Shown piece by piece: positions 7,755-16,325 of a stretch of 64,000 nt of DNA. The stretch lies in assembly GCF_051133435.1 (NCBI RefSeq), contig NZ_JBPGNY010000003.1:1-64000 (forward strand), in the 5' to 3' direction. The DNA is from JAAYAO01 sp051133435. GTDB lineage: Bacteria; Actinomycetota; Actinomycetes; Propionibacteriales; Propionibacteriaceae. Below the pieces are notes generated by a model. That model was not told where the DNA came from, did no database searches, and saw nothing but the letters and a program-made list of their open reading frames with translations. Position numbers and translations under genes: made by a program. Within the stretch, counting starts at the first letter, position 1. Each line of letters starts with the position of its first letter.

Positions 7755-8056
7755 TCCGACCGGTCCAGGGTCGCCCACAGGCCGAACTCGTGCATGGCGT
7801 TCACATCCCGTTCCATCTCTTCGCGGCTACCCGAGGCCACCACCGCCTTGCCCTCGGTGTGCACCTCCATCATCAACTGGTGCGCCTTGGCCTTCGGGTA
7901 CTTGAAGTAGGTCACGAACACGTGGGTGACATACGACATCAGGTTCACCGGGTCGTCCCACACGATCGTCACCCAGGGCGGCTGGGTCAACAACTCATCG
8001 GCGGGACGTTCGACGACCGCCGTTCCGCCGACCGGAGCCTCAGGAGTGGTGGACAT
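7751..8056 (-). CDS. clpS: ATP-dependent Clp protease adaptor ClpS
   Basis: A 101-residue adaptor that delivers N-degron substrates to the Clp unfoldase. ClpS features are present: WVTIVWDDPVNLMSYVTHVF (hydrophobic pocket and Asp-Asp-Pro-Val), MMEVHTEGKAVVASGSREEME, and the C-terminal HEFGLWATL. ATG 8056 was preferred to the in-frame ATG at 8065 because GACAAT lies exactly 7 bases upstream of 8056. Translationally coupled to the DUF2017 gene. Confidence 0.93.
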   Translation of the reverse strand: MSTTPEAPVGGTAVVERPADELLTQPPWVTIVWDDPVNLMSYVTHVFVTYFKYPKAKAHQLMMEVHTEGKAVVASGSREEMERDVNAMHEFGLWATLDRSE

Positions 8057-8111
8057 GAGGGTCATTGTCGCAAACTTCCCGGCCTGCACGCATTCGGGAG
8101 CACAGGGGTTC

Positions 8112-8117
8112 TAGTCT
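8112..8117 (+). promoter_or_regulatory. -10 element for leaderless pncB
   Basis: TAGTCT is followed by 7 bases and the GTG of nicotinate phosphoribosyltransferase. It decides the GTG start over an upstream in-frame start that would lie ahead of this promoter. Confidence 0.6.
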
Positions 8118-8124
8118 GGGGTTC

Positions 8125-9414
8125 GTGACCTCCACCGCACTGCTCACCGACCATTACGAGCTGACCATGGTGCAGGCCGCCCGACACTCGGGTGCGGCCG
8201 ACCGCCACAGTGTGTTCGAACTGTTCGCCCGCAAACTTCCCGACGGCCGCCGTTACGGGGTGGTCGCCGGAGTCGGACGGGCGCTGCGGGCTCTGGCCGA
8301 GTTTCGTTTCGGCGAACCCGAACTGGATTTCCTGCGCACGAACGAGGTCGTGGACGACGACACCGCCGACTGGCTCGCGAACTACCGGTTCAGCGGCAAC
8401 ATCTGGGGTTACCCCGAGGGCGAGCTCTACTTCCCCTACTCCCCGATCGTGGTGGTGGAGGGCACCTTCGCCGAAGCGGTGCTGTTGGAGACCATGCTGC
8501 TGAGCATCTACAACTTCGACTCCGCGATCGCCTCGGCGGCCTCCCGGATGGTGCTCAAGGCCGACGGGCGGCCCTGTATCGAGATGGGTTCGCGCCGCGC
8601 CCACGAGGAGTCCGCGGTCGCCGCCGCCCGGGCCGCCTGGGTGGCCGGTTTCGGGTCGACCTCCAACCTGGAGGCCGGCCGCCGCTGGGGTATCCCGACC
8701 GCGGGCACCGCGGCCCACTCCTTCACTCTGCTGCACGACAGCGAACGCGATGCCTTCGAAGCCCAGATCCAGTCGCTGGGCGAGACCACCACTTTGCTGG
8801 TCGACACCTATGACATCGCCGAGGCGGTCAAGGCCGGCGTCGAGTTGACCGGCGGCAAGTTGGGTGCGGTGCGGCTGGACTCCGGCGACCTGGGCGTGGT
8901 GGCCCGTGAGGTGCGGGCCCAGTTGGACGAGCTGGGCGCGAAGGACACCCGGATCATCGTCACCAGCGATCTGGACGAATGGCAGATCGCCGCCCTGCAG
9001 GCCGCCCCGGTGGACGGCTACGGGGTCGGTACCTCGCTGGTGACCGGGTCGGGGCATCCGACCTCGAAGATGGTCTACAAGATCGTTTCCCGGGCCGGGG
9101 CGTCCGGGGAGATGGAGCCGGTGGAGAAGAAGTCGGCCGGCAAGGGGTCGGTGGGTGGTCGCAAGTTCGCGCTGCGCCGGTTGAACTCCCGCAATGTGGC
9201 CACCGCCGAGGTACTCGGGGTCGGCACCCCGCCCGAGGGGGACGACAACGACCGTCCGCTGTTGGTGCCGTTGGTCGAGAACGGGGAAATCGTCGGTGAG
9301 GAGCCGCTGTCGGCGGCCCGGGAACGGCACACCTCATCGTTGGCCGAGATGCCCCGAACGATCAGCCGACTGTCGGCCGGTGACCCGGCGATTCCGACCC
9401 AGTACCTGAACTGA
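8125..9414 (+). CDS. pncB: nicotinate phosphoribosyltransferase
   Basis: A 429-residue enzyme converting nicotinate and PRPP to nicotinate mononucleotide in NAD salvage. Visible blocks: LLTDHYELTMVQAA at the N-terminus, MGSRRAHEESAVAAARAAW, GTAAHSF (with the catalytic His-Ser region), VRLDSGDLG and IIVTSDLDEW. The GTG at 8125 is supported by the leaderless promoter and by homology starting at its third residue. Divergent from clpS and convergent with malQ, from which it is separated by a strong hairpin. Confidence 0.95.
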   Translation: MTSTALLTDHYELTMVQAARHSGAADRHSVFELFARKLPDGRRYGVVAGVGRALRALAEFRFGEPELDFLRTNEVVDDDTADWLANYRFSGNIWGYPEGELYFPYSPIVVVEGTFAEAVLLETMLLSIYNFDSAIASAASRMVLKADGRPCIEMGSRRAHEESAVAAARAAWVAGFGSTSNLEAGRRWGIPTAGTAAHSFTLLHDSERDAFEAQIQSLGETTTLLVDTYDIAEAVKAGVELTGGKLGAVRLDSGDLGVVAREVRAQLDELGAKDTRIIVTSDLDEWQIAALQAAPVDGYGVGTSLVTGSGHPTSKMVYKIVSRAGASGEMEPVEKKSAGKGSVGGRKFALRRLNSRNVATAEVLGVGTPPEGDDNDRPLLVPLVENGEIVGEEPLSAARERHTSSLAEMPRTISRLSAGDPAIPTQYLN

Positions 9415-9427
9415 AACCCCGATATCC

Positions 9428-9458
9428 GAGTTGCCCCCGGTGCGCCCGGGGGTAACTC
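9428..9458. terminator. bidirectional terminator between pncB and malQ
   Basis: A 13-bp stem with one mismatch (arms GAGTTGCCCCCGG and CCGGGGGTAACTC) and a 4-base loop lies exactly where the two convergent genes end, overlapping the malQ stop. No long U tract, as is common in GC-rich actinobacteria. Confidence 0.7.
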
Positions 9459-11574
9459 AGCCCAGCCCGCGCACGGCCTTGGCTATCGCCTCGAATCGGG
9501 GTGAGAGGAAGACCTCGTCCAGCAACAGCGGCTGCCCGTCCGGACGGCTCAGCGGCACGCGCCAGTTCGGGTACTCGTCGATCGTGCCGGGCTGGTTCTG
9601 GATCTTGCGGTCCCCCACCGCATCGACCAGGGCCACCCCACGCATCCGTGATCGGGTGTGGGCCAGGTAGCGGTGCAGGGCCAGCACGGTCTGCTCGGTG
9701 TCGGTCTCGCCGGCGTCGAGGTAGCCGCGGCGTTCCAGGGCGGCCCGCCAGTCGGCCTGTTCGGCCTTGTCGGCGGCGAGTTCCTCGGACAGGTCATCGC
9801 CGATCAGCCCCAGGGTGTGGCGTAGTTCGACGTGGGCATGTTCCAGGTAGCCGGCCGCCGGGGGCAGGTCGTGGGTGGTCACCGAGGCCAGGCAGTATTC
9901 GCGCCATTCCTCCGGTTCCAGGGGCAGGCCGTCGCCGTGGTGGTCGCGTTCCCACCACAGAATGGACGTGCCGAGCAGGCCGCGCTCGGCCAAGTAGTCG
10001 CGCACCCACGGTTCGACGGTGCCGAGGTCTTCGCCGATGATCACCGCACCGGCCCGCCAGGCCTCCAGGGCCAGGATGCCGATCAGGGCTTCGTGGTCGT
10101 AGCGCACGTAGGTGCCCTCCGAGGGCGGTTCGCCCTGCGGAATCCACCACAGCCGGAACAGTCCGATGATGTGATCGACCCGAATCCCGCCGGCATGCCG
10201 CAGCAGAGCCGCGACCATCGACCGGAAGGGGGCGTAGGCCAGTTCGGCCAACCGGTCGGGACGCCACGGCGGCTGGCCCCAGTCCTGACCGCGGTGGGTG
10301 AAGGCATCCGGTGGTGCGCCGACCGATACCCCGCGGGCGAAAACGTCGCCGCGGGCCCAGGCCTCGGCCCCGGTGGGATTCACCCCGACCGCCAGGTCGT
10401 GCACCACCCCGAGCTTCATCCCGGCCTCGGTGGCCGCGGTCTGGGCGCGCTGCAGTTGTTCGTCCAGTACCCATTGCAGCCAGGCGTGGTAGTCGGCCTC
10501 GGCCCCGTGGTCGGCCAGGTAGGCGGCCACCGCGGGCGAATCGGGGCTCTGCAGCTCGTCCGGCCAGGTGGTCCAGTCGCTGCCGTGTTCGGCCGCGATC
10601 GCACACCAGGTGGAAAAGCCCACCAGGTCTTGACCTTCCCGATCACGGTAGGCGTCGAAGTCGGCCTGTCGCTCGGGGCTGCGCGGCCGGGCGAACACCG
10701 CCCGCAGTGCGGTCTCCTTGGCCTGCCACACCATCTCGCGGTAGATGCGGTCTTCATCGGGCGGCACCGAATGCCGCGCGTCGGCGATTTCGGCGCGGTC
10801 CTCCTCGTCCAGGTCGGCGTACTCGGCCACCTCTTCGACCCGGATGTAGAGCGGGTTCAGGAATCGGCGGGTGGTGGGCAGGTAGGGCGAGGGCTCCACC
10901 GGCGGAAAGGGTTGGGCGGCATGCATCGGGTTGATCAGCACGAAGTCGGCATCGTGCTCGGTGGCCGACCAGGCCGCCAGCTCACGCAGGTCGGCGGCAT
11001 CCCCCATCCCCCACGACTGCGCCGAACGCACCGAGTACAACTGAGCGATCAGACCCCACACCGGGTCTGCGCCCATCGCCTCGGGGGTGCCGAGCCAATC
11101 GGGGGTGATGATCAACGGGGTTTCGGCCCGGTGCTCACCGCTCACCGCGACCAGGCGGTGGTAGCCGAAGGGCAGCCCTTCCGGTACGGCGAAGGTCGCC
11201 TCACCGATCCGGGTGCCGTCGATTTCACGCGGCGGCACCCAGTGGTCGCGTTGGGTGCAGGTGACTTCGTCGCCGGTCTCGGTGACCACAGTGACGGTGA
11301 CCTCGTTGCCGTCGGGGATGTGCACCGGGAAGGTGCGCTCAACCCGCGATCGGGTCACCACGCAGGGCGGCAGCATCCGCCGCCAGGTGGCGTGTTCGGC
11401 CTCGTCGCGGGCACGTTCGGCCGCCTCGGGGGTGGAGACGTCATTGCCGAGGGCGGTCAGTACCGCGGTGAGGGTGCTGTGTGGCACCTCACGCAGTTGA
11501 CCATGCCAGTCGTAGTAGTCGGTGGCGACACCGAAGTGTTCGGCCAGCGCTTGCAGGGCGGGATCGAGGGCCAC
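9457..11574 (-). CDS. malQ: 4-alpha-glucanotransferase (amylomaltase)
   Basis: A 705-residue GH77 enzyme that moves alpha-1,4-glucan segments between acceptors in maltodextrin and glycogen metabolism. The extended N-terminal region (about 1-130) is typical of actinobacterial MalQ. The catalytic core shows SWGMGDAADLRELAAW, GVVHDLAVGVNPTGAEAW (nucleophile Asp region), GGIRVDHIIGLFRLWWIP and AVIIGEDLGTVEPWVRDYL (acid/base Glu). The GTG start has GGAG about 8 bases upstream, and TAGAGT lies further up. Monocistronic, flanked by hairpins on both sides. Confidence 0.95.
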   Translation of the reverse strand: MALDPALQALAEHFGVATDYYDWHGQLREVPHSTLTAVLTALGNDVSTPEAAERARDEAEHATWRRMLPPCVVTRSRVERTFPVHIPDGNEVTVTVVTETGDEVTCTQRDHWVPPREIDGTRIGEATFAVPEGLPFGYHRLVAVSGEHRAETPLIITPDWLGTPEAMGADPVWGLIAQLYSVRSAQSWGMGDAADLRELAAWSATEHDADFVLINPMHAAQPFPPVEPSPYLPTTRRFLNPLYIRVEEVAEYADLDEEDRAEIADARHSVPPDEDRIYREMVWQAKETALRAVFARPRSPERQADFDAYRDREGQDLVGFSTWCAIAAEHGSDWTTWPDELQSPDSPAVAAYLADHGAEADYHAWLQWVLDEQLQRAQTAATEAGMKLGVVHDLAVGVNPTGAEAWARGDVFARGVSVGAPPDAFTHRGQDWGQPPWRPDRLAELAYAPFRSMVAALLRHAGGIRVDHIIGLFRLWWIPQGEPPSEGTYVRYDHEALIGILALEAWRAGAVIIGEDLGTVEPWVRDYLAERGLLGTSILWWERDHHGDGLPLEPEEWREYCLASVTTHDLPPAAGYLEHAHVELRHTLGLIGDDLSEELAADKAEQADWRAALERRGYLDAGETDTEQTVLALHRYLAHTRSRMRGVALVDAVGDRKIQNQPGTIDEYPNWRVPLSRPDGQPLLLDEVFLSPRFEAIAKAVRGLG

Positions 11575-11646
11575 GGCTCATCTCCAACTCGGGTGCAACG
11601 ATTCGACTCTAGTGGGTGAACGGCGCCGCCGGGTCACCACAACGCA

Positions 11647-11686
11647 ACGTGGTCGGTTGTTCCCCACCGGGAGCAACCGACCACGT
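11647..11686. terminator. hairpin terminator downstream of the fructose PTS gene
   Basis: A perfect 13-bp stem (ACGTGGTCGGTTG and its complement) with a 14-base loop begins 11 bases after the PTS stop on the minus strand. It separates that gene from malQ. Confidence 0.75.
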
Positions 11687-11696
11687 CGGAGTTGGA

Positions 11697-13763
11697 TCAG
11701 CCGGAGATGGCCTCGTCCAATACCCGGATCACTTCCTGGGCATCGTCGGCATTGCGCAGCCCATCGCGCACCGGGGTGCGCATCAGGGCCCGCGACAGGG
11801 CGGCCAGAATCCGCAGGTGCTCGTCGCCGGCCTGGGCCTCGGGTACCGCGATCAGGAAGATCAGGTCCGAGGGTTTGCCGTCGGGAGCCTGCCAGTCCAC
11901 CCCGGCACTGCGCCCGAAGGCCAGCACCGGACGGGTGGCCCCGTCCGATTTCGCGTGCGGGATGGCGATGCCGTCGCCGACCGCGGTGGCACCCTGTTCC
12001 TCACGCTTCATCGCCGCCGCCACCACGGTGTCGATGTCACCGATCGCCCCGGTGCCGGCACCCAGACCGGCCAGGTGACGGATCACCTGTTCGGGGGACT
12101 CCCCGGAGATATTCAGGTCGATCGTCTCCGGGCTCAGGTAGTTGGTGATCTTCGGTGCCTCGGCCTTGGTCTCGGTCTTGGCCTCGGCGGTCTCTGTCGT
12201 GGTGTCGGTGTCGGTCTTGGCCCGGGTGGCGGTGGCCGTTGTCGCAGCAGCGGCCGAGTCACCCGGTTCCACGCCCCGACGGGCGGCAACGGCCGGTGCC
12301 CCGGCGGTGGCCAGAGCCGGTTCGCCGGGAGCCGGGGAGTCGTCTTCCTTCTTGTGCCCGATCGACAGCAGGCCGGTGGCCACCAGGGCGGTGACCAGGG
12401 AGCCGGCGATGATCGCCACGAAGTACATCGGCACGTTCTCGACCGCACCGAGCACGGCCACGATCGGTCCACCGTGCATCACGTTGTCCTTGACCGCGAA
12501 CAGGGCCGCGATCGCGCCGGCGACCGCACCACCGATCATGTTGGCCGGAATCACCTGCAGCGGACGGGCCGCGGCGAACGGAATCGCACCCTCGGTGATC
12601 CCGAAGAAGCCCATGAACAGCGCGGCGATACCGGAGTCACGCTGTTGTCGGTTGAACAGTCGGCGTCCGATGAAGGTGGCGAGCCCCATGCCCAGCGGCG
12701 GGACGGCGATGGCGGCGGCCACCATGCCCATCGGGGCGGCGTTGGTGGCGATCAGGCCACCGGCGAACAGGAAGGCCGTCTTGTTGACCGGCCCGCCCAT
12801 GTCGAAGGCGATCATCGCCCCGAGGATCAACCCGAGCACGATCGCGGTGGCGCCGGTCATCCCGGCCAACCAGTTGGTCAGCGCGGTGAAGGCCGCGGCG
12901 ATCGGGTTGCCGAGCAGGAACACGAAGGCCAGGCCGACGATCACGGTGGTGAAGATCGGAATGATGATGATCGGCATGATCGGTGCGATGTACTTGTGCA
13001 CCGGGATCTTCTTGATCGCCAGGGCCACGTAACCGGAGGCGAAACCGGTGATGATGCCGCCCAGGAAGCCGGCATTGGCCTCCGAGCCGTACAGCGATCC
13101 GGTGACCGCGATCATGCCGGTGATCATGCCGGGTGCCAGGCCCGGACGGTCGGCGATCGCCATCGCGATGAAGCCCGACAGGATCGGCACCATCAGGCCG
13201 AAGGCCAGCGCGCCGATACCCTCGATGGTCTTCCAGAAGCTGTCCTCGGGGATGGTCAGGCCGGCCTCGGTGGGTTGACCGCCGATCGCCAGCGCGATCG
13301 CGATCATCAGACCACCGGTGACCACGAACGGGATCATGTGTGACACACCGTTCATCAGGGCCCGGTAGATGGTGCCACCGACCGATTCCCGCTCCCGTCG
13401 GGTGGAGTGATCCTCGGCATCGGCTCCGGCGGTGCGTTGACCGGTCGCGGGCTTCGCGGTCAGGGCCCGTTCGATGAGTTGGGTGGGGCGTTTGATGCCC
13501 TCGTCCACCCCGGTCACCACGGTTGGGATGCCCTTGAACCGGGTGGTGTCGATCTGCTTGTCGGCAGCGATGACCAGGGCATCGGCTTCCCGGATCTGCT
13601 GCTCACTGAAGGCGTTCTCCACGCCGATCGAGCCGTGCGTCTCGATATGGATCGAGTGACCCATCTCGGCCGCGGCTTCCTCGAGTTTCTCGGCCGCCAT
13701 GTAGGTATGGGCAATGCCTGTCGGACACGCGGTGATCGCCAAGATTTTCTTCGGTTCAGACAT
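11697..13763 (-). CDS. fruA: fructose PTS permease, fused EIIB-EIIC-EIIA
   Basis: A 688-residue membrane phosphotransferase that imports and phosphorylates fructose, probably to fructose-1-phosphate. Order: EIIB (1-100) with phospho-cysteine 13 in ITACPTGIAHT; EIIC (about 125-480) with FDMGGPVNK, FFGITEGAIPFAAA and about nine membrane segments; a Thr/Ala/Lys-rich linker (about 490-540); and C-terminal EIIA with the phospho-histidine near 603 in GIAIPHAKSDG. ATG 13763 has a GGGAGG site 6 bases upstream. No fruK, fruR, HPr or EI gene is adjacent, so these must be elsewhere. Confidence 0.94.
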   Translation of the reverse strand: MSEPKKILAITACPTGIAHTYMAAEKLEEAAAEMGHSIHIETHGSIGVENAFSEQQIREADALVIAADKQIDTTRFKGIPTVVTGVDEGIKRPTQLIERALTAKPATGQRTAGADAEDHSTRRERESVGGTIYRALMNGVSHMIPFVVTGGLMIAIALAIGGQPTEAGLTIPEDSFWKTIEGIGALAFGLMVPILSGFIAMAIADRPGLAPGMITGMIAVTGSLYGSEANAGFLGGIITGFASGYVALAIKKIPVHKYIAPIMPIIIIPIFTTVIVGLAFVFLLGNPIAAAFTALTNWLAGMTGATAIVLGLILGAMIAFDMGGPVNKTAFLFAGGLIATNAAPMGMVAAAIAVPPLGMGLATFIGRRLFNRQQRDSGIAALFMGFFGITEGAIPFAAARPLQVIPANMIGGAVAGAIAALFAVKDNVMHGGPIVAVLGAVENVPMYFVAIIAGSLVTALVATGLLSIGHKKEDDSPAPGEPALATAGAPAVAARRGVEPGDSAAAATTATATRAKTDTDTTTETAEAKTETKAEAPKITNYLSPETIDLNISGESPEQVIRHLAGLGAGTGAIGDIDTVVAAAMKREEQGATAVGDGIAIPHAKSDGATRPVLAFGRSAGVDWQAPDGKPSDLIFLIAVPEAQAGDEHLRILAALSRALMRTPVRDGLRNADDAQEVIRVLDEAISG

Positions 13764-13915
13764 TGCTGCCTCCCCCTTCGTTACCGCTGGCAAAAGTCGT
13801 TCGACTTCCTTGCGCGGTCTCGAACAACCCTATCGACCCGCTACAGCGTTACGACAAGAGGTAGTGGAGGTTCCCACCCGAGCGTTACCCGGTCGTTAGC
13901 AGAGCCTTACCGAAA

Positions 13916-14965
13916 TCACTCGCGGGTGCGGATCACCTGGGTCTTGGCCACCAGATCGTGGACGGCCATCCGGCGCGGATTCCACAGCGACCACAGGGCG
14001 TTGATCATGCCGATGAAGTACAGCGAACTGAGACACCAGGGAATGCTCCAGATCACCGCCCGCGGCACCACCACCGAGTAGCCGAGCCGCTCGATGCTGC
14101 GGCCCTCACCGACCGGCACCACCCGCAGCCCCAGCGCCAATTGGCCGAGGGTCGCACCCCGGAAATGCCACAGCAGGATGTGGTAGCTCAGTTGCAGGCC
14201 GGCGAGCACCAGCGCGATCGCGAGCTGGTTGCCGAAGGGCAGGAGTTCACCGTAGGTGGGGGCAACCGGTGGCGTGCTGCCGGTGCGGGTGGCCTCCATG
14301 GTCTCGCCCCAGAAGGTGACCAGCCCGTCGAACAGCGGCCCCATGAAGGGCAGCGCGAGCATGAACCCGACGAAGCCGAGCAGGATCTGGTCGATGCCCG
14401 CAGCCAGGAAGCGCCACCAGAAGCCGGCCAGCAGCACACCGTCGTCGGTGGTCAGGCCGGGTACCGGATCACGGGTCGGCGGGACGACCCGGCCGCGGGG
14501 ACGAGTCGGTGGCCCGGGTTGGGGGCGGTGCTGCGGCGGGGCCGGTGGCCGCGGCGTGTGTTGTCCCGGCACCTGTTGTCCCGGCGCGTGTTGCGCGTGA
14601 GGTCCGGGCGCCTGGCCACTCGGCGCCTGCTGCGCGTGCGACCCGGGCGCCCCTTGCGCCGGCGGCCTCGGGGGCGTGGCCGGTCGGTCGTCGGGGCGGT
14701 CCTGTGGACCCCGCTGATGCGGGCGCTCCTGGGTGGAGTGAGTCGCGGCCGGTGAGCCGATCCCGCGCTTCTTGCGCCGCGGGCCCCGTCCGGGCTTGTC
14801 GGCTCCCGATCCCCGGCGGTTCTTGGCCTCGCGCACTTCCCTCGACCACTGCCACCCGTCCCAGTACCGTTCCCGGGACAGGTCGACCGGGTCGGGGTAC
14901 CAACCACTCGGCGCGGCGTGCCGGCCGGGCGGGGCTGGAGGGGTGCCCACCGGGATGTCGTTCAC
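13916..14965 (-). CDS. DUF2510 / proline-rich / RDD-domain membrane protein
   Basis: A 349-residue protein. Residues 15-45 hold a DUF2510-like motif (PSGWYPDPVDLSRERYWDGW), followed by a basic, Pro/Gln/His-rich linker (about 50-170). The RDD domain (about 185-345) has FWWRFLAAGIDQILL, ATLGQLALGLRVVPVG and three or four membrane segments. RDD proteins are variously linked to ion or solute transport; the specific function is unknown. GTG 14965 is supported by CAGACT 6 bases upstream. It is divergent from a Ser/Thr kinase gene, and its Ser/Thr content makes it a possible substrate, which is speculation. Confidence 0.8.
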   Translation of the reverse strand: MNDIPVGTPPAPPGRHAAPSGWYPDPVDLSRERYWDGWQWSREVREAKNRRGSGADKPGRGPRRKKRGIGSPAATHSTQERPHQRGPQDRPDDRPATPPRPPAQGAPGSHAQQAPSGQAPGPHAQHAPGQQVPGQHTPRPPAPPQHRPQPGPPTRPRGRVVPPTRDPVPGLTTDDGVLLAGFWWRFLAAGIDQILLGFVGFMLALPFMGPLFDGLVTFWGETMEATRTGSTPPVAPTYGELLPFGNQLAIALVLAGLQLSYHILLWHFRGATLGQLALGLRVVPVGEGRSIERLGYSVVVPRAVIWSIPWCLSSLYFIGMINALWSLWNPRRMAVHDLVAKTQVIRTRE

Positions 14966-15023
14966 CCGACCAGTCTGCCAGCTTTGGTCGACCGGCCCCA
15001 CGGTAGGCGACAATGAGGGAATC

Positions 15024-16268
15024 ATGGACAGGATCGGACGCTATCGGCTCACCCGTCGACTCGGGTCGGGCTCCTTCGCGACCGTCTGGTTGGGCCATGA
15101 CGACGATCTGGACGTGCCGGTCGCGGTGAAGATCCTGGCCGACAACTGGGCCGGCAATGACGATGTGCGCGGCCGGTTCCTGGCCGAGGCCCGGTTGATG
15201 CGGCAGGTGCGCGACGAGCGGATCGTGCGGGTCTACGACATCGGCACCCTGGACGACCAGCGTCCCTATTTCGTGATGGACTACGCCGACTCCGGCTCCC
15301 TGGAGGATCTGCGCAAGCAGGGCATCCAGGCGAAACGTGCCATCCAACTGTGTGCCGAAGCGGGCCGGGCCCTGCACGTCCTGCATGCGCACAATGTGAT
15401 CCACCGGGATGTGACCCCGGGCAATATCCTGCTGACCCGGCGGGCCGACGGTGAGATGCAGGTGCTGCTGGCCGATCTCGGGGTGGCCAAGTCGATGATC
15501 GATCAGGTCGGCCAGACGATGACCGCCGGAACCCCCGCCTATATGGCCCGGGAGCAGGCCACCGGGGTCGGGGTGCTGGATCATCGCGCCGACATCTACT
15601 CCCTGGCGGCGGTCACCTACGCGATGCTGACCGGTCGGCCCCCTTTCCCGGTGCGGACGCTGGCCGATTTGCTGGCCCTCGACCCGAATCAGCCGCCGGC
15701 GCCGACCGCCGAACGGGTCGGTGCCCCACCGATTCTGGACGGGCTGTTGTTGGCCGCCCTCTCGCCGCAACCGGGCCGCCGGCCGCCCTCGGCCGAGGTG
15801 ATGGCCAATGCCCTGGACGACATCGCCCGCACGATGCCGGGGCCGGATCGCACCGATCCGGGGGGACGGCCGAGCACCCCGGCCGTCCCTCCCGATGCCA
15901 CCGTGCTGCGACCCAGCGGCCCCACCCCGACCAGCCTGATCGGGGCCGCCCAGCCCGCCGGAGCCCCGGTACCGGCGATGTCACAGGCCGGGGCACCACA
16001 GGCCGGAGCCGTGCCGCAGATGGGTCAGCCGATGGCCCCGGTGATGCCCGCGGGGCTGGCGGTACCGCCCGGGCCCTCGGTTCCCACCGGACTCCAGCCG
16101 GACGGCGGCCCCGCCCTCTCACCCGGCAGCCGGGCCGAGTACGCCCCCTCGCCCGGTTCGGTCACCGGGCAGGCCGCCGCGCGTCAGGGCCTCCCCCTGT
16201 GGGTGCTGATCGCCGGTGGTGTGCTGTTGTTCATCGCGACGATGTTCATCACCATCTGGCTGCTGTAA
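15024..16268 (+). CDS. serine/threonine protein kinase with C-terminal membrane anchor
   Basis: A 414-residue Hanks-type kinase. Catalytic domain about 1-275: glycine loop LGSGSFATVWLG, VAVK (Lys36), HRDVTPGN (127-134) and DLG (151-153) in place of DFG. HRD-VTPGN differs from the usual HRDLKPEN but keeps Asp129 and Asn134, so activity is likely. A Pro/Gly/Gln-rich juxtamembrane region (about 275-390) ends in one membrane helix at the extreme C-terminus, with essentially no outside sensor. GAGGGA precedes ATG 15024. Divergent from the RDD protein. Confidence 0.9.
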   Translation: MDRIGRYRLTRRLGSGSFATVWLGHDDDLDVPVAVKILADNWAGNDDVRGRFLAEARLMRQVRDERIVRVYDIGTLDDQRPYFVMDYADSGSLEDLRKQGIQAKRAIQLCAEAGRALHVLHAHNVIHRDVTPGNILLTRRADGEMQVLLADLGVAKSMIDQVGQTMTAGTPAYMAREQATGVGVLDHRADIYSLAAVTYAMLTGRPPFPVRTLADLLALDPNQPPAPTAERVGAPPILDGLLLAALSPQPGRRPPSAEVMANALDDIARTMPGPDRTDPGGRPSTPAVPPDATVLRPSGPTPTSLIGAAQPAGAPVPAMSQAGAPQAGAVPQMGQPMAPVMPAGLAVPPGPSVPTGLQPDGGPALSPGSRAEYAPSPGSVTGQAAARQGLPLWVLIAGGVLLFIATMFITIWLL

Positions 16269-16284
16269 CCAGCCACCGACACCC

Positions 16285-16301
16285 CGTCGCCGTCGGCGAC
16301 G
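16285..16301. terminator. small hairpin between convergent kinase and helicase genes
   Basis: CGTCGCC-GTC-GGCGACG forms a 7-bp GC stem with a 3-base loop in the 57-base convergent gap. It could end both transcripts. No U tract. Confidence 0.45.
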
Positions 16302-16325
16302 ACAGTCCCCAACGGCGCGCGTCTC

